Source of the DNA: an uncultured Catenibacterium sp.
GTDB taxonomy: Bacteria > Bacillota_I > Bacilli_A > Erysipelotrichales > Coprobacillaceae
NCBI RefSeq assembly: GCF_900540665.1
Contig: NZ_UQGV01000001.1
Coordinates: forward strand, 1-64,000
Reading direction: 5' to 3'
DNA: 64,000 nucleotides
Positions 1 through 7,646 of this stretch are shown piece by piece. Every line of letters begins with the position of its first letter. The first letter of the stretch is position 1. The notes beneath the pieces are model-generated. The model was not told the origin of the DNA. It worked only from the letters and a program-made list of their open reading frames with translations, and did no database searches. Made by a program: the position numbers and the translations under genes.

Positions 1-46
1 AACCTACATTCTTATATTGTCCTAAACCTACATTTTTATATTGACT
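1..46. repeat. Two imperfect 19-bp direct repeats, possible mobile-element end
   Basis: On the minus strand the motif CAATATAARAATGTAGGTT occurs twice, separated by TAGGA (24-bp period, one mismatch). Multiple short direct repeats at an element terminus are typical of IS21-like insertion sequences. The break in family-like protein sequence of the response regulator coincides with the inner boundary at about 46. Element identity is inferred; its body lies outside the window. Confidence 0.45.
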
Positions 47-316
47 TTTGCAAAATGTATTAAATACAAGATTCTCGTGACTTGATGTGAATATAACCAG
101 ACAGTTATGCTTGTTTTTATGATATTTTGCGATTTCAATACCGTTCTTATCATTTAATTCAATATCCATGAATATAACATCATATGTACCTTCTATTTGA
201 TCAAAATGGTCAGTAATCACATTTGTAATCATATTAGGATTATGAAAGTATTCATTTATATCCTTTTGTAGCTGCATTGCGAAAGCAGTATTATCATCAC
301 AAATCAGTATATTCAT
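1..316 (-). CDS. LytTR-type response regulator, receiver domain (partial or interrupted)
   Basis: Starts at ATG 316 on the minus strand after an AGAGGTGAT ribosome binding site and stays open to the window edge (105 codons). The N-terminus NILICDDNTAF carries the acidic pocket, VIFMDIELNDKNG holds the phospho-acceptor Asp, and VIFTSSHE is the Thr/Ser region of a CheY-like receiver, in the style of AgrA/ComE-type regulators. After about residue 90 (LVFNTFC) the expected family sequence stops and a repeated SQYKNVG / GQYKNVG begins, encoded by an imperfect DNA repeat. The gene is therefore probably broken by an inserted element. It is divergent from the secreted-protein cassette that it may control. 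Confidence 0.7.
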   Translation of the reverse strand, partial: MNILICDDNTAFAMQLQKDINEYFHNPNMITNVITDHFDQIEGTYDVIFMDIELNDKNGIEIAKYHKNKHNCLVIFTSSHENLVFNTFCKSQYKNVGLGQYKNVG

Positions 317-380
317 AACATCACCTCTGTAATATTTTAACATATTATTTTATTAGATTAGAGAGGATTTTTTGTGGAAT

Positions 381-417
381 GTCTTTTATGCACGAAAATG
401 TGTCTCTTATGCGAGAA
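381..417 (+). promoter_or_regulatory. Direct-repeat operator, 21-bp period (LytTR-like)
   Basis: GTCTTTTATGCACGAA at 381 and GTCTCTTATGCGAGAA at 402 match at 13 of 16 positions and are spaced exactly 21 bp, two helical turns. That spacing is the hallmark of LytTR-domain binding sites. The site lies between the divergent response regulator and the secreted-protein gene; TATAAC at 442-447 is a plausible -10 for the rightward transcript. Confidence 0.55.
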
Positions 418-495
418 TTATAGGCAAATTTAATATCATAGTATAACATTTAGTTAACATCTAGATGGAAATTAAAAAGAGGAAGGTTTAAAGCA

Positions 496-1044
496 ATGAA
501 GAGATTAATGATAATACTATTATCTCTTGTGATGATTTTAAATATCCCGATAACTAATGTTTTTGCAGATCATATTGAAGAAAACAATTTGAATCATTAT
601 TCCTATGAATTATTTGAGAATAGTGAAAAAAGATATGTGGATGTAATTAATAAGAAAAAAAAGCATGTAGATTATATAGTATATGATAAAAAGACAGGTG
701 TACTCACAATTAATAGAAGAAATAAAAAGTGTATTGTTCATGCAAATCATCCTAGAAATGCATCACATTATAAAATGAATTTTACTGTTGATTATCAAAC
801 AGCTGGACTTCTAGCAGGTAGTATTTTAGCTTTTACAGCAACTTCTATTTCATCCCTTAAAAAGGTGATGCCAGCTTTTAAGTTAGCGGTAGGAACTCAA
901 GTAAAAGGCTGTTTAAAATATAAATGTCAGAAGAATAATAGGAGAACTTATATAACTCTTACAATGAAATTTGGTAGTGGCCCAAAAAAGTCATATAGTT
1001 TTAAAACTAATAGTTTGCGGATGAGCACTAAACCTTATATTTAA
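496..1044 (+). CDS. Secreted basic protein of unknown function
   Basis: 182 residues, with an SD (GAGGAAGG) upstream of ATG 496. Residues 1-24 form a signal peptide: MKR, a hydrophobic core, then cleavage predicted at NVFA/D. The mature part is basic and mostly polar, with a Gly/Ala-rich hydrophobic stretch around residues 103-118 (TAGLLAGSILAFTATS). I do not recognise the family. First gene of a cassette followed by three paralogous membrane proteins and divergent from a LytTR-type regulator. That arrangement is seen in regulated bacteriocin/immunity loci, so a secreted effector is possible, but the sequence does not prove it. Confidence 0.6.
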   Translation: MKRLMIILLSLVMILNIPITNVFADHIEENNLNHYSYELFENSEKRYVDVINKKKKHVDYIVYDKKTGVLTINRRNKKCIVHANHPRNASHYKMNFTVDYQTAGLLAGSILAFTATSISSLKKVMPAFKLAVGTQVKGCLKYKCQKNNRRTYITLTMKFGSGPKKSYSFKTNSLRMSTKPYI

Positions 1045-1074
1045 ACACTCACATTTTATTAAGGAGGACTTACT

Positions 1075-1461
1075 ATGAGAAAATTTTTGAATTTAAATAT
1101 ATGTGTATGGATATTGGTTACGTTTTTGTTTGAGTTTTTAGATGGTAGCAATATGATTCCATCTCAATATCGTCTAGGAATAGCGGCTATCATTCTGATC
1201 ATTGATGCAATCTGTGCAATAATCGCAATTGTTGAAAGTAGAAAGAAAAATCATTCAATTAAAATGTTTTTAGATGATTATGTTTGTACTTTAGTTTCGG
1301 CGACTATTTTTACACTTCTAGTATTTAATGTTGTTCCATCAAGATTTCGTTCCGAAGTAGAATCTATAACTATTTTGTATTTAATTATAGGCTTGGTCTA
1401 CAATTTTGTTAAGGATTGGAAATCAATAAAATCAACATCTAAAAATAATAGACTCTCATAG
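1075..1461 (+). CDS. Small membrane protein, paralogue 1 of 3
   Basis: 128 residues, SD AAGGAGGA before ATG 1075. About four hydrophobic segments are predicted (near residues 8-22, 34-51, 68-86 and 95-110). Shares the signature IPSQYRLGIAA with hydrophobic I/L/DA and a basic ESRKKNHS loop with the gene at 1918, and more weakly with the gene at 1473. The three arose by tandem duplication. Short spacing to its neighbours suggests one transcript. Immunity or signalling-partner functions are possible from context only; no catalytic motif is visible. Confidence 0.6.
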   Translation: MRKFLNLNICVWILVTFLFEFLDGSNMIPSQYRLGIAAIILIIDAICAIIAIVESRKKNHSIKMFLDDYVCTLVSATIFTLLVFNVVPSRFRSEVESITILYLIIGLVYNFVKDWKSIKSTSKNNRLS

Positions 1462-1472
1462 GAGGATTCATT

Positions 1473-1904
1473 ATGAAATTTTTAACAAAAAAAAACGTCA
1501 TGAAAATATGTACTAGATTGAGTACTGCGTTCACAGTATGGTATTTGATGTTTGGTGATTCTTACACGATATTATCAAAAAATCGATCAATTATATTAGT
1601 TATACTCTTTGTGCTTGATGCAATCATTTTAAGATATCTTCTTAATGACAGAATGAAAGAGAACAAATCAAAAGAAGTATTTTTACAAACTGATATCTTT
1701 GTGCTTATTTCACTTATTGTTCTTATACCTTTGCATTTAGATATTGTACATCCAATTATTGGTGCAGTATTATCAGGTTCAGTAATAATTTACCAGGTAA
1801 TCGCAATTACTCATAATATTAAAGAGAGAAGAAAGAAAAAGAAAAAAAGAAATCAGTCGCAATCCCTAGCGTCTAATAAAAAAATAATATACTATTATAT
1901 GTAA
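1473..1904 (+). CDS. Small membrane protein, paralogue 2 of 3
   Basis: 143 residues, SD TAGGAGG before ATG 1473, starting 11 bp after the previous stop. It keeps the family plan (short N-terminus, LSKNRSIILVILFVLDAIIL in place of IPSQYRLGIAA, then a basic KENKSKEVFLQ loop and two more hydrophobic segments) but is the most diverged copy. It ends in a Lys/Arg-rich tail around residues 118-128. Function unknown; listed as a duplication product within the cassette. Confidence 0.6.
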   Translation: MKFLTKKNVMKICTRLSTAFTVWYLMFGDSYTILSKNRSIILVILFVLDAIILRYLLNDRMKENKSKEVFLQTDIFVLISLIVLIPLHLDIVHPIIGAVLSGSVIIYQVIAITHNIKERRKKKKKRNQSQSLASNKKIIYYYM

Positions 1905-1917
1905 GAGAGGTTCTATT

Positions 1918-2268
1918 ATGAAAAAAATTCTGAATTATTTTACTGGTGTAATCATTACATTCCTATTTCTAATATTTAATGATCTTGATGCGATTCCATC
2001 AAAGTATCGTTTAGGAATAGCAGCAGTTATTTTGATTTTTGATGCAATAGTACTTGTTTATGAGCTTATTGAAAGTATGAAGAAAAACAAATCCGCAAAA
2101 GTATTACTTCAAGAGAATATTTGTATGATCATTATATTTATGATTTTGTTGATTTTGAGAATAAGTCATTTTTCTCAAGAATGTAAGTTTGTGATTGCAG
2201 GAGTGTTAGTCTGTTATATTATAATAAGTATAATCTATAATCATAAGAAAAAGGTGGAATTTGATTAA
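1918..2268 (+). CDS. Small membrane protein, paralogue 3 of 3
   Basis: 116 residues, SD AGAGAGG before ATG 1918. Closest to the first paralogue: DLDAIPSKYRLGIAAVILIF aligns with its IPSQYRLGIAAIILII, and ESMKKNKSAKVLLQEN aligns with ESRKKNHSIKMFLDDY. Four predicted membrane segments. Its last codons form the 5' arm of the terminator that ends the cassette, so it is the last gene of the unit. Confidence 0.6.
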   Translation: MKKILNYFTGVIITFLFLIFNDLDAIPSKYRLGIAAVILIFDAIVLVYELIESMKKNKSAKVLLQENICMIIIFMILLILRISHFSQECKFVIAGVLVCYIIISIIYNHKKKVEFD

Positions 2269-2280
2269 TCCACCTTTTTT
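2248..2280 (+). terminator. Intrinsic terminator of the membrane-protein cassette
   Basis: AAAAAGGTGGA and TCCACCTTTTT pair around a 10-nt loop and are followed by a T run; the stop codon of the last paralogue lies in the loop. Confidence 0.75.
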
Positions 2281-2287
2281 AAAGCGC

Positions 2288-2320
2288 AAAAAAAGAGTTG
2301 TAATGATTTCATTACAACTC
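2288..2320 (-). terminator. gdhA intrinsic terminator
   Basis: Perfect 12-bp stem GAGTTGTAATGA / TCATTACAACTC with a 2-nt loop and, read leftwards, a run of seven U residues. Confidence 0.85.
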
Positions 2321-2329
2321 TCGTTAATA

Positions 2330-3673
2330 TTAATAGTTACCCTGAGCAATCATGGCATCTACAACTTTTTCAAAGCCTGCAATGTTTGCACCTTTGATTA
2401 AGTCATAACCTAAACCATATTTTTCAGCTGCTGCAACAGAGTTATTGTAGATATCTACCATGATAGTATGTAGTTTTGCATCTACTTCTTCTCTAGTCCA
2501 GTTATAACGCATTGAGTTCTGACTCATTTCAAGTGCAGAAACTGCAACACCACCAGCATTTGCTGCCTTTGCAGGACCTAAAGTACCACCATGTGTTGTG
2601 AAGTATTCAATTGCTTCTGGAGTAGTAGGCATATTAGCACCTTCGATAATATACTTACATCCATTTTCAATTAACTTCTTAACATCTTCTTCTTCGATTT
2701 CATTCTGTGTTGCACAAGGGAATGCCATATCACATTTAACACCCCAAGGCTTTTCTCCTGGATGGAATTCAGCACCGAACTTTTCAGCATAGTCTTTTAA
2801 CTTAACATCGTTCTTAGTTCTGATTTCAACAAGGAAGTCCCACTTTTCCTGAGTATTAATACCATCTGCGTCATAGACATAACCATCTCTACCAGAAATA
2901 GTTACAACCTTAGCACCAAGTTCAGTTGCTTTCTGAGCAACACCCCATGCTACGTTACCATATGCAGAACATGCAATAGTCTTGCCTTCATAGCTGTCAT
3001 TGAAATGCTTTAATACTTCATTACCATAATAAACAGCACCAAAACCAGTTGCTTCAGGACGGATCAAGCTTCCGCCAAATGGTAAAGCCTTACCAGTTAA
3101 AACACCGTTTTCATAAGCATCTTTAATTCTCTTATACTGTCCAAATAAGTATCCGATTTCTCTTCCACCTACACCGATATCACCAGCAGGTACGTCTACG
3201 TTAGGGCCGATATGACGGTATAATTCAGTCATGAATGACTGACAGAATCGCATAACTTCAGCATCACTCTTACCCTGTGGATCAAAGTCAGAACCACCTT
3301 TACCACCACCGATAGGTAAAGTTGTAAGAGAGTTCTTTAAAATCTGTTCAAGACCTAAGAATTTAATAATACCTAAGTTTACTGAAGGATGGAATCTTAA
3401 ACCACCTTTGTAAGGACCGATTGCGCTAGAGAACTGTACACGGTAACCTCTATTCACAATAGTCTTACCTTCATCATTAACCCAAGGGACTTTAAACATA
3501 ATGACTCTTTCAGGTTCAGTAAATCTTTCAAGGATAGCCATATTTTCATATTCAGGGTGTGCTTCAATAACTGGTTCCAAACTCTTTAAGATGTTTGTAG
3601 CCGCTTCAATGAATTCTGGCTGATCAGCATTCTTTTCTTTTAATTCTGTTAAAACCTTATCAACATATTTCAT
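2330..3673 (-). CDS. gdhA: NADP-type glutamate dehydrogenase
   Basis: 447 residues, the usual length of hexameric small-subunit GDH. It makes glutamate from 2-oxoglutarate and ammonia in the cytoplasm. The Glu/Leu/Phe/Val dehydrogenase signature LPIGGGKGGSDFDP with its catalytic Lys lies near residue 120, PAGDIGVGGREIGYL follows, and a nucleotide-binding Rossmann region (ACSAYGNVAWG) lies near residue 236. SD AAGGAGGA precedes ATG 3673. Single-gene unit with its own terminator; it is the window's main ammonia-assimilation gene. Confidence 0.95.
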   Translation of the reverse strand: MKYVDKVLTELKEKNADQPEFIEAATNILKSLEPVIEAHPEYENMAILERFTEPERVIMFKVPWVNDEGKTIVNRGYRVQFSSAIGPYKGGLRFHPSVNLGIIKFLGLEQILKNSLTTLPIGGGKGGSDFDPQGKSDAEVMRFCQSFMTELYRHIGPNVDVPAGDIGVGGREIGYLFGQYKRIKDAYENGVLTGKALPFGGSLIRPEATGFGAVYYGNEVLKHFNDSYEGKTIACSAYGNVAWGVAQKATELGAKVVTISGRDGYVYDADGINTQEKWDFLVEIRTKNDVKLKDYAEKFGAEFHPGEKPWGVKCDMAFPCATQNEIEEEDVKKLIENGCKYIIEGANMPTTPEAIEYFTTHGGTLGPAKAANAGGVAVSALEMSQNSMRYNWTREEVDAKLHTIMVDIYNNSVAAAEKYGLGYDLIKGANIAGFEKVVDAMIAQGNY

Positions 3674-3860
3674 AACGAAATCCTCCTTGAGACAATTATA
3701 TTATGTGTATGATAGAATTTCTATAAAATAAGAAATTATTATCACAAAGATAAAATAAGGGTTAAGGTAATAAAAAAATAGGATTTATGTTTTTTGTCTA
3801 AAATTAGGCAGGAAGTTCTAGTTTGATAGGTGACAAGATGAAAGCTGATACAATGATTGA

Positions 3861-3890
3861 TGGACTATATATTTTTGGGGATGGTATAAT
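3861..3890 (+). promoter_or_regulatory. Probable sigma-A promoter
   Basis: TATAAT at 3885-3890 with TGGACT at 3861-3866 (18-bp spacer), 40 bp before the zinc-ribbon gene. Confidence 0.4.
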
Positions 3891-3930
3891 ACATATATAG
3901 AAAAATTTTTTTGTTGGAGGAGGGATTGAA

Positions 3931-4167
3931 TTGAAATTTGATAGATGTCCTTATTGTTCAGGTAAATTAATTCACGGTTATATCAAAACAAGGGATGAGG
4001 CTTTGACATGGTCAACGGATTCTAAAATACCAGTTTTTCCAGATAGCTGGCATTATTTACAGGAAGATGTCAAATTAGGTAATTTCCGTTATTTTAAAGG
4101 TGATAAAATCGATGCATACAGATGTGATACATGTCATGTCATTATCATAGCTGACAACAAGGAATAA
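3931..4167 (+). CDS. Small zinc-ribbon protein (DUF6487-like)
   Basis: 78 residues, initiated by TTG 3931 nine bases after a strong GGAGGAGGG site; no better ATG is in frame. CPYCSGKL at the N-terminus and CDTCHVIII near the C-terminus supply four cysteines for one zinc ribbon, separated by a central segment with conserved-looking W/P residues (LTWSTDSK, PDSWHY). This layout resembles the DUF6487 family of putative nucleic-acid-binding ribbons. Function is unknown and it stands as a single gene. Confidence 0.65.
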   Translation: MKFDRCPYCSGKLIHGYIKTRDEALTWSTDSKIPVFPDSWHYLQEDVKLGNFRYFKGDKIDAYRCDTCHVIIIADNKE

Positions 4168-4200
4168 AAAAATGAGCACCACATTATTGTGATGCTCATT
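4164..4200 (-). terminator. Terminator of the aquaporin gene
   Basis: AATGAGCA...TGCTCATT hairpin with inner CACA/TGTG pairs; read leftwards it ends in seven U residues. It also sits just after the rightward zinc-ribbon gene and may stop both. Confidence 0.7.
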
Positions 4201-4219
4201 AGATTTTGAATCAGTTGAA

Positions 4220-4948
4220 TTATGCAATCTTTTCGCCTTTTAATAGTTTATAAACGATATAAGCGACTAAAGCACCAGTAAGTGGTGATAATAAGAATAC
4301 CCATAACTGATTAAGTGCAGTGCCTTTGCCAAGTATCTTCATAATAACAGCTGGACCAAATGATCTTGCAGGGTTAATAGAAGCACCGGTAAATGGGATA
4401 CCTAGAATGGTTACAAGTGTTAAAGCACCACCAATTAATAATCCAGATAGTCTTTCTAATCTCTCATCATTGACTACATGTAAGTACACTAATACAAATA
4501 CAAAAGTTAATACAGATTCTACAAGAATAGCACCCTTTACATCTAATGAAATCATACTTAAAGAACTATAACCTGTCTGTCCAATACCTAAAGTAGTAAT
4601 AGATACACTAGGAATACATTTAAGAATACCAAGTAGTAATCCACTTGCAAGAATTGCCCCTAATAGCTGTGCTACAATATACAGGAACATTTCTGCTAGA
4701 GAGATAGCTCCATTAAAATACATTGCAATAGACACTGCTGGATTAACATGTGCTCCTGAAATAGAAGAGAACATATAATAAACAAATGTCATTGCAAGAC
4801 CGAATACAACTGCAATACCGATAATACCTGCTACTGTACTATATGTAGAACCTAGTCCTGTAGATCCAAGTAATGCATAGGCTGTAGTACCTAGAAATAC
4901 AAGAAGGAAAGTACCAAGTAGTTCAGATAGAAATTTCTTGATTTTCAT
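4220..4948 (-). CDS. Aquaporin / MIP-family channel
   Basis: 242 residues with six hydrophobic segments and the two half-helix NPA boxes of the family: SGAHVNPAVS near residue 67 and GASINPARSFGPA near residue 188. The NPARS form with downstream FGPA is more like water-selective AqpZ than the glycerol facilitators, which usually have NPARD; the assignment is by motif only. SD GGAGGTATT precedes ATG 4948. Single gene between two convergent or divergent neighbours. Confidence 0.85.
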   Translation of the reverse strand: MKIKKFLSELLGTFLLVFLGTTAYALLGSTGLGSTYSTVAGIIGIAVVFGLAMTFVYYMFSSISGAHVNPAVSIAMYFNGAISLAEMFLYIVAQLLGAILASGLLLGILKCIPSVSITTLGIGQTGYSSLSMISLDVKGAILVESVLTFVFVLVYLHVVNDERLERLSGLLIGGALTLVTILGIPFTGASINPARSFGPAVIMKILGKGTALNQLWVFLLSPLTGALVAYIVYKLLKGEKIA

Positions 4949-5043
4949 TGAATACCTCCAATATTTTTATGAATTGAGTGTAAGACAAATTCAATAACTT
5001 GTCAAATGACCCTAATCCATGTAGAATGTGAAAAGGTGATAAA

Positions 5044-5436
5044 ATGAAAAAATTTAAAGATTTTAGAGTAACAGTATTTATGATCATTATGATTCCTGCA
5101 TTACTTGCATTATCTATTTATTCCAAGGTCGTATGGCATTCACAGATGCGTTTTGTTTTAGCTCTTATTATGACAATCACTATCGCATTAATCTGTTTGG
5201 CTGGCTATAATCTTCACTTATATAGCGATATTATCATGATATATACATGGAAATATGTCGCATTGCTTCCAGAAATGATTGAAGTAAAAGATATTAAATC
5301 AATCAAGGCAGTAGGTAAACATAAGATCAAGATTGCTCATAAGTATATTTCTTATGCTTATGTAAGTAATAGTGAAGAGTTCATGGAAAACTATCAATTA
5401 TTACAGGAATCCGCGAAAGAACAAGAAAATATGTAA
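5044..5436 (+). CDS. Two-TM membrane protein with PH-like C-terminus
   Basis: 130 residues after SD AAAGGTGAT. Two hydrophobic segments (about residues 10-28 and 36-56) precede a cytosolic part of about 65 residues with alternating short strands (IEVKDIKSIKAVGKHKIKIA), as in bacterial PH-like membrane proteins of the YdbT/YcxB type. No catalytic motif. Its own terminator follows, so it is monocistronic. Assignment as PH-like is tentative. Confidence 0.55.
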   Translation: MKKFKDFRVTVFMIIMIPALLALSIYSKVVWHSQMRFVLALIMTITIALICLAGYNLHLYSDIIMIYTWKYVALLPEMIEVKDIKSIKAVGKHKIKIAHKYISYAYVSNSEEFMENYQLLQESAKEQENM

Positions 5437-5449
5437 AATCATGTGAAAT

Positions 5450-5480
5450 ACCAAATGGGCATCTATTTGGTGTTTTCTTT
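5450..5480 (+). terminator. Intrinsic terminator
   Basis: ACCAAAT / ATTTGGT stem with an 8-nt loop followed by TGTTTTCTTTT. Confidence 0.6.
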
Positions 5481-5484
5481 TACT

Positions 5485-5519
5485 AAAAAACCATATAGTC
5501 GTATATGTGACTATATGGT
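5485..5519 (-). terminator. Intrinsic terminator of the 87-residue membrane gene
   Basis: Perfect 11-bp stem ACCATATAGTC / GACTATATGGT; read leftwards it is followed by TTTTTT. Confidence 0.75.
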
Positions 5520-5523
5520 CTGA

Positions 5524-5787
5524 TTATTTCCCTTTGAGTACAGTATACATATTAACTAAAGATAATATGATAGATATACCGAAGAATAGTGTATCGAGAA
5601 TACTGGAACTTATACCTAGTTCATCTATAAGAATAGCTGTGTTCCAGAAAGATATTGCAGCAGATATAGAAATACCTAAAGAAATCAAAACAAGTAGTAC
5701 GCTATTATTATGATTACGTTTGATAAATAGGAATAAGAGTAACTGTAGAATCAATACAATTAAGAAGTAAATAATAGTTGTAGTCAT
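5524..5787 (-). CDS. Small membrane protein, unknown
   Basis: 87 residues with three predicted membrane segments (about 4-22, 29-48, 64-83) and almost no soluble part. A weak purine-rich site (AAAGAAGAA) precedes ATG 5787. The dedicated downstream terminator supports this strand over the antisense reading frame. No recognisable family. Confidence 0.5.
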   Translation of the reverse strand: MTTTIIYFLIVLILQLLLFLFIKRNHNNSVLLVLISLGISISAAISFWNTAILIDELGISSSILDTLFFGISIILSLVNMYTVLKGK

Positions 5788-6011
5788 GATTCTTCTTTCT
5801 TTATGTTAAGTATTTTTACAAATATATTGTATCATAATAATAATATCAACAAGTATATATATTTGAATAAGTATTGTAGAATGAATTTTACAAACATACA
5901 ATGTATTAAAGTGTTCACTATAGATTTGTGCCAATTACTTTTTTCATCTTATGCAAAAAAAAGCTTTTAGAAGATAATAAGTGTATGATGCCTTCTAGGA
6001 GGGTTAAAGAT

Positions 6012-6944
6012 ATGGATCTAGCTATTTCACTTGCTACACAAATTGGAGCTTTATTTATTATGATAGGAGTAGGATATGTACTCATTAAAACAGATATATG
6101 TACAATATCAGAATCAAAACTTTTATCACAGATTGTATTATATGTTTCTGCACCTTGTGCAATCATCAATTCATTCCAGATTGACTTGACAGAAGAAAAG
6201 TTAAAAGGTTTCTTACTGTCTATTGGTGCAGCTATTCTTGTACATGTTATTTATTATATACTTGCTAAGATACTCACAAAGAAATGTCATTTTAATGCGA
6301 TTGAATCAATGTCCATCATGTATCCTAACTGTGGAAACTTGATTCTTCCTCTTGTTTCTATCGTATTAGGGAACGAAATGGTTTTCTATTGTTCAGGTTA
6401 TATGATTGTACAGACTATATTATTGTGGACACATTGTAAGTTTATTATTAGTGAAGATACACACTTTGATTTAAAGAAGATTCTCTTGAACATCAATATG
6501 ATTGCGATTGCAGCAGGTATCATTATGTTTTTTTTACAGATTAAATTACCTACGATGTTTCAGAGTGCTGTATCTGGTATGGGCAGCTTAATGGGACCAT
6601 TGAGTATGTTTGTAGTTGGAATGTTACTTGCTGGTATGAATATGAAGGAAGTCTTTACCAATGTCCGTGCTTATGTCGTATGTTTCCTTCGTTTAGTTGT
6701 ATTCCCAGCAATTATTTTATTAGTTTTTATTTTTACAGGTATGACAAAACTATTCCCAAGTGCATCACAGGTATTAATGATTTCATTACTTGCAGCCAGT
6801 GGTCCAGCCGCTTCTACTGTGACTCAGTTTGCGCAATTATATGATAATCATGCTTTTGAAAGTTCAGTTATTAACGCATTATCTGTTCTTTTATGTATTA
6901 TTACTATGCCAATCATCAATATCATCTATACGTTTTTGTTGTAA
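6012..6944 (+). CDS. AEC-family transporter (auxin-efflux-carrier type)
   Basis: 310 residues. ATG 6012 is chosen because AGGAGGGTT lies 8 bases upstream; the open frame extends to 5928 without a ribosome site. About ten hydrophobic segments in two five-helix halves; MYPNCGNLILPL carries the N-G-N/P break typical of BASS/AEC carriers, and GPAASTVTQFAQLY near the C-terminus is the matching second break. Family members export or import malate and other small organic anions. It is followed 45 bp later by a TetR-type regulator in the same orientation that may control it. Confidence 0.8.
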   Translation: MDLAISLATQIGALFIMIGVGYVLIKTDICTISESKLLSQIVLYVSAPCAIINSFQIDLTEEKLKGFLLSIGAAILVHVIYYILAKILTKKCHFNAIESMSIMYPNCGNLILPLVSIVLGNEMVFYCSGYMIVQTILLWTHCKFIISEDTHFDLKKILLNINMIAIAAGIIMFFLQIKLPTMFQSAVSGMGSLMGPLSMFVVGMLLAGMNMKEVFTNVRAYVVCFLRLVVFPAIILLVFIFTGMTKLFPSASQVLMISLLAASGPAASTVTQFAQLYDNHAFESSVINALSVLLCIITMPIINIIYTFLL

Positions 6945-6989
6945 AATATAAAAACAACGTGCATAATAGTGAATATAAGGAGGGCTAAA

Positions 6990-7547
6990 ATGTCACAAAC
7001 TACGAAACGCGCTATTGAAGCGTCTTTGAAACATTTATTATTAAAGAAGCCTCTTGATAAGATCACTATTAATGATATTGCGGAAGACTGTGGTATCAGC
7101 CGTATGACTTTCTATTATCATTTCCAGGATATTTATGATCTCGTAGAATGGTCATGTATTCAGGATGCTGAAGAAGTATTACAGGGCCATAAAACATCTG
7201 ATACATGGGAAGAAGGTCTCTATGCACTCTTTGGTGCTATCTTAGACAACAAACCATTTGTCACTAATGTTTATCGTTCTGTTAGTCGTGAACATGTAGA
7301 AACATATCTTTATAGAATTGTATATAAGTTATTAAAGGATGTTGTAGATGAACAGGCTGTAGGAATGAATGTCAGAGAAGATGACAAAGAGTTCCTTGCG
7401 AATTTCTATAAGTATTCTTTTGTCGGTCTTACATTAGAATGGATCAATAATGATATGCGACAGGACCCAGAACTTATTATCCGTAAACTAGATAAAGCAA
7501 TCAAAGGAAACATCAAAGCGGCCTTAAAACGCTATGAAACCTTTTAA
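6990..7547 (+). CDS. TetR/AcrR-family regulator, DhaS-like
   Basis: 185 residues from ATG 6990, which follows AAGGAGGG. The N-terminal HTH spans about residues 22-43 (ITINDIAEDCGISRMTFYYH). The C-terminal half has the DhaS-type TetR_C_8 pattern: YRSVSREHVETYLYRI, then KEFLANFYKYSFVGLTLEWI. DhaS proteins are activators of dihydroxyacetone kinase operons, but no dha genes are here. The preceding AEC transporter and the following oleate-hydratase homologue are the candidate targets. Confidence 0.8.
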   Translation: MSQTTKRAIEASLKHLLLKKPLDKITINDIAEDCGISRMTFYYHFQDIYDLVEWSCIQDAEEVLQGHKTSDTWEEGLYALFGAILDNKPFVTNVYRSVSREHVETYLYRIVYKLLKDVVDEQAVGMNVREDDKEFLANFYKYSFVGLTLEWINNDMRQDPELIIRKLDKAIKGNIKAALKRYETF

Positions 7548-7574
7548 ACAAAAACACTATAATGTATAAAGAAT

Positions 7575-7604
7575 AAACATCTTGTATGGGATGTTTATTT
7601 TTTT
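7575..7604 (+). terminator. Intrinsic terminator
   Basis: AAACATC / GATGTTT stem followed by ATTTTTTT, after the TetR-type gene. Confidence 0.7.
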
Positions 7605-7646
7605 ATATTTTATTTTTTCTATACTATGAGGATAGGAGGGATTGCC

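Noticed and set aside
5507..5713. 68-codon rightward frame opposite the 87-residue membrane gene
   Set aside because: No ribosome site, and the adjacent hairpin is a terminator for leftward transcription.
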